Shown in pieces: positions 1 to 5,886 of a stretch of DNA of 7,877 bases (positions are counted from its first letter, which is position 1; the number at the start of each line of letters is the position of its first letter). The notes under the pieces were generated by a model. It was given only the letters and a program-made list of their open reading frames with translations, was not told the DNA's origin and did no database searches. The stretch covers positions 1 through 7,877 of the forward strand of contig JAICPK010000035.1 in NCBI GenBank assembly GCA_025929855.1. Reading direction: 5' to 3'. Both the position numbers and the translations under genes were made by a program. The DNA is from Nitrososphaera sp. (lineage in GTDB: Archaea; Thermoproteota; Nitrososphaeria; Nitrososphaerales; Nitrososphaeraceae).

Positions 1-1
1 A

Positions 2-223
2 AATTATGAGGCATCATTAGCTCCAAAGACAGATGGTGGCAATGTAAGAGGCTTTAGCTGCTATCATCTTGGAGACTACAAGAACCTTAAGGATAGTCAG
101 AAAAAGGAGCTTCAGGGTCATGGTCAGAAGAAGTTACTTGAAGTTACAGAAAGTGCTGCTAGTGCTGCTGCTGCTGCTGCTAGTGCTGCTGCTGCTGCTG
201 GGGCTCTTGCTTTTCATTCGTAA
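2..223 (+). CDS. C-terminal part of an unknown protein with Ala-rich tail (5' end outside window)
   Basis: This frame is open from the left edge to a TAA at 221-223, so about 73 residues of a C-terminus are visible. The first part is soluble and mixed in composition (Asp, Gly, Lys, Gln, with one Cys in FSCYHLGDYKNL). It ends in a run of Ser/Ala (S-AA-S-A6-S-A5-G-A-L-A-F-H-S) encoded by GCT triplets. The +1 frame (69-287) would instead give a poly-Leu 'membrane helix', because the same triplets read as CTG; I regard that as a shadow, since its N-terminal part has the Arg/Ser-rich look of an out-of-frame read, but I cannot exclude it. I do not recognise the family. The Ala tail is unlike anything else in the window. 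No function is proposed. Confidence 0.45.
   Translation, partial: NYEASLAPKTDGGNVRGFSCYHLGDYKNLKDSQKKELQGHGQKKLLEVTESAASAAAAAASAAAAAGALAFHS
152..205 (+). repeat. GCT trinucleotide tract with AGT interruptions
   Basis: The tract is AGT (GCT)2 AGT (GCT)6 AGT (GCT)5 GGG GCT. It reads as Ala/Ser in the frame of the partial gene and as Leu/Val in the next frame. The regular triplet period suggests growth by replication slippage. It is the only simple triplet repeat in the window and makes the frame assignment at the left edge uncertain. Confidence 0.85.
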
Positions 224-338
224 GGGAAAAAGCTCGCATACCTCCGTTGCCGAAGTAGAAAAGAGAATAAACCAATCAATTTGCTAGCTTTCTATACGTA
301 ATCTCTCAATAGAACCATCTAAAAAGAATGATGATAGA

Positions 339-374
339 GCCCGTCGGGATTTGGATAAAAATTTATTTGAATCC
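339..374. repeat. Dispersed short repeat, copy 1
   Basis: These 36 bases match 2363-2398 at 34 of 36 positions by direct comparison. The first 18 bases (GCCCGTCGGGATTTGGAT) are identical. The copy contains the small palindrome CCCG-T-CGGG, and GGGATT (346-351) can pair with AATCCC (370-375), so it can form a hairpin. Both copies lie between genes in the same orientation. This fits a short palindromic interspersed repeat or the end of a decayed mobile element. Confidence 0.75.
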
Positions 375-602
375 CATTTCGGCAGTCTGCTTTGCCGGTT
401 GCCCCTCAACTAAGATAGAATGTAGAGAGCCGTCATGGCTCTCCCATTACAAAAACCCTATTCTTGAGGACGAACGTTGTTGTTCTTCTGAGACTGGAGG
501 AAGTCGAGACAAAAACTCCCTAATTAAGGCAAAATTTGTCCTACTGTATTATTCTATAATTGAAAAGGTACAAAGAGAAGATCCAAATATTTCTGCATCA
601 TA

Positions 603-623
603 TTGGATAATGGATATATCCAA
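603..623. promoter_or_regulatory. Overlapping palindromes upstream of the solute-binding protein gene
   Basis: TGGATATATCCA (611-622) is a perfect 12-bp palindrome. TTGGATA (603-609) also pairs with TATCCAA (617-623). The AT-rich core lies 30-40 bases before the ATG at 653, where an archaeal TATA region could sit, so it may be a regulator site or part of the promoter. Chance is possible in AT-rich DNA. Confidence 0.3.
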
Positions 624-652
624 GTAATAGCTTGAAGATGTCAACGTAGAAA

Positions 653-2080
653 ATGAGGCAATATTGTGTTCGCAGGATGAGCCCAGTTGTTATCGTTATT
701 ACTCTACTGGTGATTATCGTAACACCAACAACTTTGCAACCTTCAGTAGCTACCACCAATAATACTACCGCTGATACACCAGATAATCCATTTTTTCACA
801 TGACAGTTACATCAAATCAATCAACAAGTACAGTAGGTGATAAAACTAATGTCACTCTTAGAGCTATTTTTGCTACAGTTCCAAATGAACTAGGGATTGG
901 AAATTGGAATCTTATACTCCAGCCTGCTCTTGATGAACTAAATAGACGTCATCCAGAGATGAACATACAGATAGAATATGCTGAGCCTTACGGTGAATAC
1001 AGAAATAGCGTTTTGGATAGATTATCAAATGGCGATCCTGTTGATATTATATCTTTAGATCAGATTTGGCTTGGTGAATTTGCAGAGAAGGGTTTGATAA
1101 GAAATCTCACTGCTGACTTTGAGCAGTGGGGTAGAATGGGCGATCTATATGAAGCAAATCTTGATGGCTCTGTTTACAACAACACCTTATATGGTCTTTG
1201 GCTATGGACCGATGTTAGAGGTATGTGGTATTGGAAGGACATGTTGCAAGAAGCAGGAGTTGATCCAGAATCACTAAGAACATGGGATGGATACATTTCT
1301 GCGGCAGTCAAACTGAATGATTTCTTTGGGGATAGAATAACTCAAGGAGTACATCTTATAGGTGCGCCGCATGCTCGTGACTTGTGGTATCCATATCTTT
1401 GGATGCTTGGGGGAGAAATACTAGAGCTACGCGGAGGCCATCCTACAAAAGGTGCCTACTGGTTTCCATCATACAATAGCTCTGAAGGAGTACAAGCCAT
1501 GGACTTTCTAAAGCAACAGGTAGATGCTGGGATAAAACCGCAAAAGGAGCATGGTTGGGGACTAGAATTTGCTAACAGAACCTTTCCTGTGATGATAGAG
1601 GGCTCTTGGATGCTTTCAGGATTTCCAAGAGAATCTTGGCCAACATTGGAACAGGAAGTTGGATTTATTCCCATGTTTCCTGTACCTAATGGGACAACTC
1701 AGACTTCAACTATGATGGGAGGATGGGAGTTAGCTATACCTTCTACGTCGCAACATAGCGATTTGGCATGGGAGTTGATAACTATAATGGCTGAGCCGCA
1801 GATACTGGGTCCATTTCTACGAGATATGGGCTTTTTGCCTACACAACATACCTTAGGGGAGGGTCCATCCTCTCAACCACTAAAGGAATCAATCCCATTC
1901 TTTGAAGAAATGGTTTCAATGATCCCATATGGTCGGGGCAGGCAAAATCCTGCCGAATATCCACAGATAGCAGAACATATACATGAAGCCATACAACAAG
2001 TTTACAATGGGTCTGCATCACCAAGAGAGGCCCTTGATATTGCGGCTGCCAAGTCTGCCGCTTCATTAGGGTGGAGATGA
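653..2080 (+). CDS. Extracellular solute-binding protein, family 1 (ABC-type, sugar-like)
   Basis: This 475-residue protein has a basic N-terminus (RQYCVRR), a hydrophobic segment at about 11-25 and a Thr/Asn-rich linker, then a periplasmic-binding-protein fold from about residue 67. Family-1 features are the LxELNRRHPEMNIQIEY stretch (94-109), a DIISLDQIWLGEFAEKGLI block (131-149) typical of 'DVI..D..W..E.A..G.L' in sugar-binding proteins, and a late MIEGSWML block (314-321). There is no lipobox Cys, so it is probably anchored by the N-terminal helix or cleaved after PSVA. Ten N-X-S/T sequons (for example N36, N55, N66, N151, N176, N275, N308, N346, N452) suggest surface glycosylation. ATG 653 keeps the basic N-region; the ATG at residue 9 is an alternative. 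No transporter permease or ATPase lies nearby. The substrate cannot be told from sequence. Confidence 0.85.
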   Translation: MRQYCVRRMSPVVIVITLLVIIVTPTTLQPSVATTNNTTADTPDNPFFHMTVTSNQSTSTVGDKTNVTLRAIFATVPNELGIGNWNLILQPALDELNRRHPEMNIQIEYAEPYGEYRNSVLDRLSNGDPVDIISLDQIWLGEFAEKGLIRNLTADFEQWGRMGDLYEANLDGSVYNNTLYGLWLWTDVRGMWYWKDMLQEAGVDPESLRTWDGYISAAVKLNDFFGDRITQGVHLIGAPHARDLWYPYLWMLGGEILELRGGHPTKGAYWFPSYNSSEGVQAMDFLKQQVDAGIKPQKEHGWGLEFANRTFPVMIEGSWMLSGFPRESWPTLEQEVGFIPMFPVPNGTTQTSTMMGGWELAIPSTSQHSDLAWELITIMAEPQILGPFLRDMGFLPTQHTLGEGPSSQPLKESIPFFEEMVSMIPYGRGRQNPAEYPQIAEHIHEAIQQVYNGSASPREALDIAAAKSAASLGWR

Positions 2081-2124
2081 CTCTCAATAATATACAACAA
2101 TATGCAGGTCTTAACGATCGATGA

Positions 2125-2319
2125 CTAGTGAATGAATGCCTTGACATTGTTGTTCTTCTTATAGCTACTGATTTGCGATTATATACCATAAACTGATAAA
2201 AATCCTGCATCAATGAAGAATTGACAGGATTTGGTACAGTTGAAACCTTCTCTAGCACAGTTTCAAGTCTATCAGTCATTTCTTGTTATTTTCACGCTCC
2301 AGTCTTCCATCTTTGCCAT
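2125..2319 (-). pseudogene. Frameshifted N-terminal remnant of a tyrosine recombinase/integrase (SAM-like domain)
   Basis: Read on the minus strand, three consecutive frame segments join into one coherent protein. The first begins MAKMEDWSVKITR (2319 down to about 2281). After a one-base shift near 2280 it continues TDRLETVLEKVSTVPNPVNS and SLMQDFYQFMVYN (about 2276-2180). After a second shift near 2175 it reads SSYKKNNNVKAFIH and stops at TAG (2127-2125). The pattern 'NPxNSxLIxxFYxYM...S..xQNNNLKAI' is, as I recall it, the core-binding (phage-integrase SAM-like) domain of thaumarchaeal tyrosine recombinases. The catalytic domain is absent: the following DNA is the solute-binding protein gene on the other strand. 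Upstream, the frame stays open into repeat copy 2 (to about 2346), so the two may have been linked. The family call is from memory. Confidence 0.55.
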
Positions 2320-2345
2320 ATTGTATGCATTAACTTTAGTGTTAG

Positions 2346-2401
2346 ATCCCGTATGATTGGCGGCCCGTCGGGATTTGGATTAAAATTCATTTGAATCCAA
2401 A
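2346..2401. repeat. Dispersed short repeat, copy 2, with nested hairpins
   Basis: Bases 2363-2398 match copy 1 at 34 of 36 positions. ATCCCG (2346-2351) pairs with CGGGAT (2369-2374). TTTGGATT (2374-2381) pairs perfectly with AATCCAAA (2394-2401), with an inner AAA/TTT pairing around a TTCA loop. The left part, TCCCGTATGATTGGCGG, resembles the left part of the third copy (5581-5599). It lies between the recombinase remnant and the acetolactate synthase-like gene. Confidence 0.7.
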
Positions 2402-2532
2402 ACACTCGAAATTGATCTGTGGATTATGGTGACGGACTTGTAGATTACTCTTTTTCTCTATATTCAACTTGTAAAGAAATCTGGAAAAATACCAAGACGA
2501 TCAATAACAATGGCTTCTTTTTAATGTAGTGT
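2402..2532. other. Upstream region of the acetolactate synthase-like gene
   Basis: This stretch is AT-rich and holds no gene. The only promoter-like element is CTTTTTAATG around 2515-2524, which is too close (about 13 bases) to the ATG at 2533 for a standard leaderless transcript but about 34 bases from an in-frame ATG at 2554 (residue 8). No Shine-Dalgarno sequence precedes either start. Confidence 0.35.
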
Positions 2533-4245
2533 ATGCTAGATCATGTATCAGACATGGAAGACAAAGTAGCAAAAGAAGAACGGATTCCGATTGATGAGAC
2601 GACAACCGTTTCCAGGCTTGTGGTGAGATGCCTCGAAAATGAAGGCGTCAAATATGTCTTCGGGATTCCTGGCGAAGAAAACATCCATTTTATAGATGCA
2701 TTAACTGGGTCATCGATTCGTTTCATCTTGGTTCATCACGAACAGTCTGCATCATTTATGGCGGATATGTACGGCCGGATTACTGGCAAAGCTGGAGTAT
2801 GTAGCGCAACATTGGGACCTGGAGCCATTAACTTGCTATTGGGAACCGCGGATGCACATTCTGACAGCGTTCCCCTAGTTGCTATAAGCGCGCAAGTAGG
2901 CCTTAACCGCCAGTATAAGGAAACGCACCAATTCGTAGATCTCGTCAGCATGTTCAAACCTGTAACCAAGTGGGCAGCAGAAATAAAGATTCCCAGCGCT
3001 GTGCCGGAAATGGTAAGAAAGGCGTTCAAGGTTGCCCAGACAGAACGTCCTGGGTCTTGCTACCTTGGTATCCCACAAGACCTCGAAGGAATGTCGATAT
3101 CTTCAAGTCTTCAGCCATTGCTTCGCTCGCAGGTGTATGATAGTGCTCCCTCTCCATCACAGGTCTCTCGAGCGGCAAAGGTATTGGAGGCGGCAAAGTC
3201 TCCTATCGTCCTTGCAGGTCATGGCGCTGCACGAGATAACGCTCAGGATGCACTAATTCGGTTCTCTGAACACCTTCACATTCCTGTGGCAACCACCTTT
3301 ATGGGAAAGGGAGTATTTCCAGACAACCATCCAAGTGCGTTAGGGACTGTAGGCTTTATGCGCCGTGATTACGTCAACTTTGGATTCGACTTAGCGGATG
3401 TGCTTATCTGCGTCGGCTACGACCTGCAGGAATTTGATCCAATGCGGATAAACCCAAAGGGAGACAAGAAGATCATCCATATTTCCCGATATCCTGCTGA
3501 AGTTGACACACACTATCCTGTTGCAGTTGGCATTGAGAGCGACCTTTCGATGGCACTTGAGAATCTTGCAAGAGCTGTGAGACCTAAAGGAGGGTTGAAA
3601 GCGGAAAACTGTAAGATTGTGGATCTGCTTAGAGGAGAGCTTGAAGAGGGGGCCAGAGATTGTTCATTCCCTGTTAAACCTCAACGAATAGTCTCAGACA
3701 CTCGTCTGGCACTTGGAGAGTCAGATATTGTGCTGGTTGATACAGGTGCAGTAAAGATGTGGATGGCCCGACTCTATCCAACCTACAGACCTAACACCTG
3801 TCTGATTTCAAACGGACTATCAACTATGGCGTTCGCTTTACCTGGAGCGATAGCAGTCAAGCTCGCCTGCCCAGAACGCAAGGTGCTTGCTGTAGCAGGA
3901 GATGGAGGATTCTTGATGCTTGGCTCAGAGTTGGCAACAGCCGTACGAGAGCATGTGTCCCTTGTAGTCCTTATCTGGGAAGACCAATCTTACGGATTGA
4001 TTAAATGGAAGATGGACTTGGAGCTCGGGCACCATTCCTCTGTCGATTTCCATACGCCTGACTTTGTAAAGTACGCTGAAAGCTTTGGAGCAAAAGGGTA
4101 TCGAATCAATAGTACAGAGGAGCTCCTTCCAACTCTAAAATCTGCACTTGAAGATGATGCAGTCTCTGTAATCACCTGTCCTGTTGACTACTCCCAAAAC
4201 ATGGAGCTTACAGAAAAGCTCGGTCTCGTAACTGAGGCTCTTTAG
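2533..4245 (+). CDS. Acetolactate synthase large-subunit-like ThDP-dependent enzyme
   Basis: The 570-residue protein has the three-domain layout of the acetolactate synthase/pyruvate oxidase family. The pyrimidine-binding domain (about 25-190) has YVFGIPGEEN (41-50), the catalytic Glu in HHEQSASFMAD (E70) and TLGPGAINL (93-101). The central domain (about 205-345) has VGYDLQEFDP. The diphosphate-binding domain (about 385-550) has SNGLSTMAFALPGAI and GDGGF (456-460), followed 26 residues on by WEDQSYGLIKWK. In most relatives the end of this metal motif is NN or ND; here it is E-D (483-484), keeping an acidic ligand at D484. The likely reaction is condensation of two 2-oxoacids, for example two pyruvates to acetolactate, but other 2-oxoacid chemistry is possible. 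No regulatory small subunit or other branched-chain gene is adjacent, so a stand-alone, catabolic-type enzyme is more likely than the anabolic IlvB. The start could be ATG 2533 or ATG 2554. Confidence 0.85.
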   Translation: MLDHVSDMEDKVAKEERIPIDETTTVSRLVVRCLENEGVKYVFGIPGEENIHFIDALTGSSIRFILVHHEQSASFMADMYGRITGKAGVCSATLGPGAINLLLGTADAHSDSVPLVAISAQVGLNRQYKETHQFVDLVSMFKPVTKWAAEIKIPSAVPEMVRKAFKVAQTERPGSCYLGIPQDLEGMSISSSLQPLLRSQVYDSAPSPSQVSRAAKVLEAAKSPIVLAGHGAARDNAQDALIRFSEHLHIPVATTFMGKGVFPDNHPSALGTVGFMRRDYVNFGFDLADVLICVGYDLQEFDPMRINPKGDKKIIHISRYPAEVDTHYPVAVGIESDLSMALENLARAVRPKGGLKAENCKIVDLLRGELEEGARDCSFPVKPQRIVSDTRLALGESDIVLVDTGAVKMWMARLYPTYRPNTCLISNGLSTMAFALPGAIAVKLACPERKVLAVAGDGGFLMLGSELATAVREHVSLVVLIWEDQSYGLIKWKMDLELGHHSSVDFHTPDFVKYAESFGAKGYRINSTEELLPTLKSALEDDAVSVITCPVDYSQNMELTEKLGLVTEAL

Positions 4246-4278
4246 CAATTAGTCTCTAGTTAATAATTTAGGAAATAC

Positions 4279-4458
4279 TTGATAGGCTGGCCGCTCCCTT
4301 TCGCTGGTTATGCCGCTGCTATATGGTTTGCAGCATCAATTGGAATGGCTATTGGCTACGAATACTATTTTCTAGCAGCTGTAGCAACAGCATTTGCAGT
4401 TGAGGTGCCAAGGATACCTCATATCTCAAAGATGATAAAGAAAGGTGAAGAGGAATAA
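4279..4458 (+). CDS. Small hydrophobic membrane protein (59 aa), TTG start
   Basis: The frame opens after two TAA codons (4261-4266) and runs to TAA 4456-4458. From TTG 4279 it reads MIGWPLPFAGYAAAIWFAASI, then GMAIGYEYYFLAAVATAFA, then VEVPRIPHISKMIKKGEEE. This gives one long or two short membrane segments (about residues 4-23 and 28-42) with a charged, probably cytoplasmic tail. The composition is that of a real membrane protein, not a random frame. AGG lies 6 bases before the TTG. It starts 33 bases after the acetolactate synthase-like gene and could be co-transcribed with it. It may instead be the C-terminal remnant of a longer membrane protein; an in-frame ATG at 4345 would give only 37 residues. 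I do not recognise the family. Confidence 0.5.
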   Translation: MIGWPLPFAGYAAAIWFAASIGMAIGYEYYFLAAVATAFAVEVPRIPHISKMIKKGEEE

Positions 4459-4484
4459 TAGTAAAAAGGGGACATACACCGAAA

Positions 4485-4490
4485 TTTTTT
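4485..4490 (+). terminator. Oligo-T terminator after the small membrane ORF
   Basis: A run of six T lies 26 bases after the stop at 4458, the kind of signal that ends archaeal transcription without a hairpin. It precedes the TATA box at 4499, so it probably separates the acetolactate synthase-like unit from the next. Confidence 0.4.
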
Positions 4491-4498
4491 CAACATAG

Positions 4499-4506
4499 TT
4501 TAAATA
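4499..4506 (+). promoter_or_regulatory. Archaeal TATA box (TTTAAATA)
   Basis: This is a close match to the archaeal TATA consensus. A start site about 26 bases after its centre would fall near 4529. The only coding start there (ATG 4527) is followed by a stop after four codons, so this promoter appears to serve either the GC-rich island at 4530-4640 as an RNA, or the doubtful ORF at 4584 with a leader of about 55 bases. Confidence 0.5.
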
Positions 4507-4529
4507 AAAAATTGGTTATATTTTATATG

Positions 4530-4640
4530 CCTGCAAAATGATGGCCCGGGTTTCTGTTCCGTTCACCGAAGGTCATTATTAAGGTGGAGGGGAAAGGCCA
4601 AACACGGAACTGGCTGATAATAGCCCCTCCGCCTGCAGGA
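4530..4640 (+). ncRNA. Candidate structured RNA (GC-rich island behind a TATA box)
   Basis: Bases 4541-4640 contain 55 G/C in 100 by hand count, against very AT-rich flanks. GGTGGAGGGG (4583-4592) can pair with CCCCTCCGCC (about 4624-4633) over ten positions with a single G-U. Within the loop, GGCCA can pair with TGGCT, or alternatively GGCT with AGCC around GATAAT. A consensus TATA box lies at the expected distance upstream. GC-rich islands in AT-rich archaeal genomes are often RNA genes, but I cannot match this to RNase P, SRP RNA or a known riboswitch. It could also be the leader or the 5' part of the ORF at 4584. Confidence 0.35.
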
Positions 4641-4775
4641 AAATCCATGATAAATATTAATAATATTATAAGGAAGGAAAAAATTTCATCTATACGTAGA
4701 CAAATTGACAGGCAGAAAAAGCACATCATAAACTGGCATAAAATGCCTCGTGGATTTTATCCAATACGTCAGTGA
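4584..4775 (+). CDS. Doubtful small basic ORF (63 aa), GTG start
   Basis: The frame is open from 4542; the first start-like codon is GTG 4584 and the stop is TGA 4773-4775. The product is strongly basic, with a helical Lys/Arg/Ile stretch (about residues 28-48: IIRKEKISSIRRQIDRQKKH) and the tail MPRGFYPIRQ. I recognise no family. Its first 50 bases overlap the predicted stem of the candidate RNA, and a minus-strand frame (4523-4729) overlaps it as well, so coding is uncertain. No Shine-Dalgarno sequence is evident. Confidence 0.25.
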   Translation: MEGKGQTRNWLIIAPPPAGKSMININNIIRKEKISSIRRQIDRQKKHIINWHKMPRGFYPIRQ

Positions 4776-4789
4776 TTATGAGTTTAATT

Positions 4790-4795
4790 AAAAAA
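4790..4795 (-). terminator. Oligo-T terminator of the secreted-protein gene
   Basis: Six A on the plus strand read as six T on the minus strand directly after the TAA (4796-4798) of the minus-strand gene. The nearby palindrome TTTAATTAAA (4783-4792) adds a possible weak fold. Confidence 0.45.
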
Positions 4796-5461
4796 TTATG
4801 AAATCAAGCGAGTGACAATACCATACACCTGTTGGTCTCCAAAATGGTTTTCTGTGTCTACATCGTCTGGATCAAAAATGAAAGTATTTCCATTAGAAAT
4901 TGATATTGATGCATCTGCATTCTCCCAAACAAGTATGCCATTTATTTTGATATTTGCAGTTCCATTTACTGATAAATTATTGTCTGTTGTTAATGTCACT
5001 CGTTCCACATTGTCATATGGTCTAAAATCTGTTATCTGATGAATGTGTGGCTTACTGCCATCCATAGGTGATGCAAGAAAGCTTACTGCAAACTCTGTGA
5101 TATTTCCATTATTTACATTCAGATTCCATTCTCCTGTAAGTATGACTTTAAATGCATCTGTGATATTAAAACCAGATTCAGGAACTGTAATTACTAGTGA
5201 GCTTATTTGACCTAGGGCAGAAAAAGTAGTGGTCTTATTATTCTCAACAGCAGCATCGAGATCTTCTGAATTGGAAGAAGTTGCAGAATCGGTATTGTCT
5301 GTTCTCTGTGCATAAGCAGCAAAGGCCGCTGCGTTTGATGATAGCGCATCGTCAATGCTTATAGTTGTTGTTTGCCAGCACAGTATTGCCAATAGAACAG
5401 AAGCACCAAATGCAAATGTTAATGAAACTGCCAAAGCAGTAGCCATATTCTTCTTCACCAA
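4796..5461 (-). CDS. Secreted thaumarchaeal-type beta-rich protein of unknown function
   Basis: The 221-residue product has a short basic N-region (KKN), a hydrophobic segment at about 7-28, a Ser/Asp/Asn-rich linker (about 40-78) and a domain (about 85-221) made of alternating strands. Key pieces are ILTGEWNLNVNNGNITEF (107-124), MDGSKPHIHQITDF (133-146) with two His, and a C-terminal ENHFGDQQVYGIV (204-216). I recall this architecture from families of exported proteins in Nitrososphaera and Nitrosocosmicus; their function is unknown. The paired His and acidic residues could bind a metal, which is inference. The frame opens at TTG 5461; GTG 5458 follows at once and both keep the basic N-region. 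ATG 5446 has GGTGA 8 bases upstream but would remove those lysines. A TATA-like TATGTATATG lies on this strand at 5485-5476. Confidence 0.8.
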   Translation of the reverse strand: MVKKNMATALAVSLTFAFGASVLLAILCWQTTTISIDDALSSNAAAFAAYAQRTDNTDSATSSNSEDLDAAVENNKTTTFSALGQISSLVITVPESGFNITDAFKVILTGEWNLNVNNGNITEFAVSFLASPMDGSKPHIHQITDFRPYDNVERVTLTTDNNLSVNGTANIKINGILVWENADASISISNGNTFIFDPDDVDTENHFGDQQVYGIVTRLIS

Positions 5462-5576
5462 TTAACATGCGCACTCATATACATACCTGCCTGATGATCT
5501 TGTACGTTTCAGTAATTTGCTGTTACTTCACCATTGTTTTTCCGTCTAATGCATTGCATGTTACAACACTGATATT

Positions 5577-5642
5577 AGAATCCCTATATGATTGACGGGC
5601 CCATCGAGTCGTGAAGTGATATCACTTCAAAAAGAGGATTCT
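5577..5642. repeat. Diverged dispersed repeat, copy 3, bounded by a 7-bp inverted repeat
   Basis: The left part (TTAGAATCCCTATATGATTG and following CGGGCC) resembles the left part of copy 2 (TTAGATCCCGTATGATTGG and CGGCCC). AGAATCC (5577-5583) is mirrored by GGATTCT (5636-5642), so the unit is framed by a perfect 7-bp inverted repeat. The centre holds a different hairpin from copies 1 and 2: the perfect 18-bp palindrome at 5612-5629. Shared ends with exchanged or coevolved stems suggest a small non-coding element family. Confidence 0.5.
5612..5629. repeat. 18-bp perfect palindrome
   Basis: TGAAGTGAT is followed directly by its reverse complement ATCACTTCA with no spacer. It could be a dimeric regulator site or a cruciform. 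It lies 295 bases before the plus-strand start and about 150 bases from the minus-strand start, inside repeat copy 3, so I favour element structure over promoter control. Confidence 0.6.
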
Positions 5643-5877
5643 TTGGGGGGCTTACTAGATGAAAGAGAAACTTTAAGGTTTTCTGTTCCAATCAATTCCT
5701 GATATTATTACATAGGAGTAACCACTTCAACTGCCGTAGATTCTTCATATATTCTGAAAAAGGTCTCCCGGACCAGTGTACACTTGTCAACCAAGAAAAA
5801 TCATTGTTCACTTTCAAATTGGTTGAAAAAGTTCAAGACTTCGGGTAACTAAGTTACGTCTCATAGGTAAATAAGGG

Positions 5878-5886
5878 TTAAAAAAT
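5878..5886 (+). promoter_or_regulatory. TATA-like box for the SRPBCC gene (leaderless)
   Basis: TTAAAAAAT is centred 25 bases before the ATG at 5907, the spacing at which archaeal transcription would begin on or next to the start codon. No Shine-Dalgarno sequence is present, consistent with a leaderless message. Confidence 0.5.

Larger units (their letters stand above)
224..652. other. Intergenic stretch, no convincing gene
   Basis: This 429-base stretch has no gene I can support. A 99-codon open frame exists at 328-627 on the plus strand, but its start lies inside the dispersed repeat, its translation has no domain or membrane pattern I recognise, and it has no clear promoter. The stretch holds repeat copy 1 (339-374) and, near its right end, overlapping palindromes (603-623) just upstream of the solute-binding protein gene. 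Confidence 0.6.

Noticed and set aside
69..287. Plus-strand frame with a poly-Leu 'transmembrane helix'
   Set aside because: The Leu run comes from reading the GCT tract one base out of frame. The overlapping frame open from the left edge has a more natural composition, although this cannot be proven from the window.
476..492. Shared TTGTTGTTCTTCT with the recombinase remnant (2147-2159), possibly a second remnant coding N-N-N-V
   Set aside because: Only about 13 bases match and the flanking translation shows no integrase pattern before or after it.
328..627. 99-codon plus-strand open frame
   Set aside because: It starts inside the dispersed repeat, has no recognisable domain, signal or promoter, and reads like random AT-rich DNA.
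1839..2279. 146-codon minus-strand frame
   Set aside because: Only its first part (the recombinase remnant) is meaningful; the rest is antisense to the solute-binding protein gene.
4530..4616. C/D-box sRNA (ATGATGG near 4538, CTGA at 4613)
   Set aside because: The C box is imperfect, the distance is longer than typical archaeal C/D sRNAs, and no terminal stem or clear D'/C' pair is seen.
4523..4729. 68-codon minus-strand frame with a hydrophobic N-terminal half
   Set aside because: It is antisense to the candidate RNA and the basic ORF, and I recognise no family. The hydrophobic part mirrors AT-rich DNA. Coding cannot be fully excluded.
339..5642. Repeats as a CRISPR array
   Set aside because: The copies are kilobases apart, diverged and not regularly spaced, and there are no cas genes.
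5708..5794. 28-codon minus-strand frame with a TTG start in the intergenic region
   Set aside because: It is short enough to arise by chance, and has no promoter or recognisable motif.
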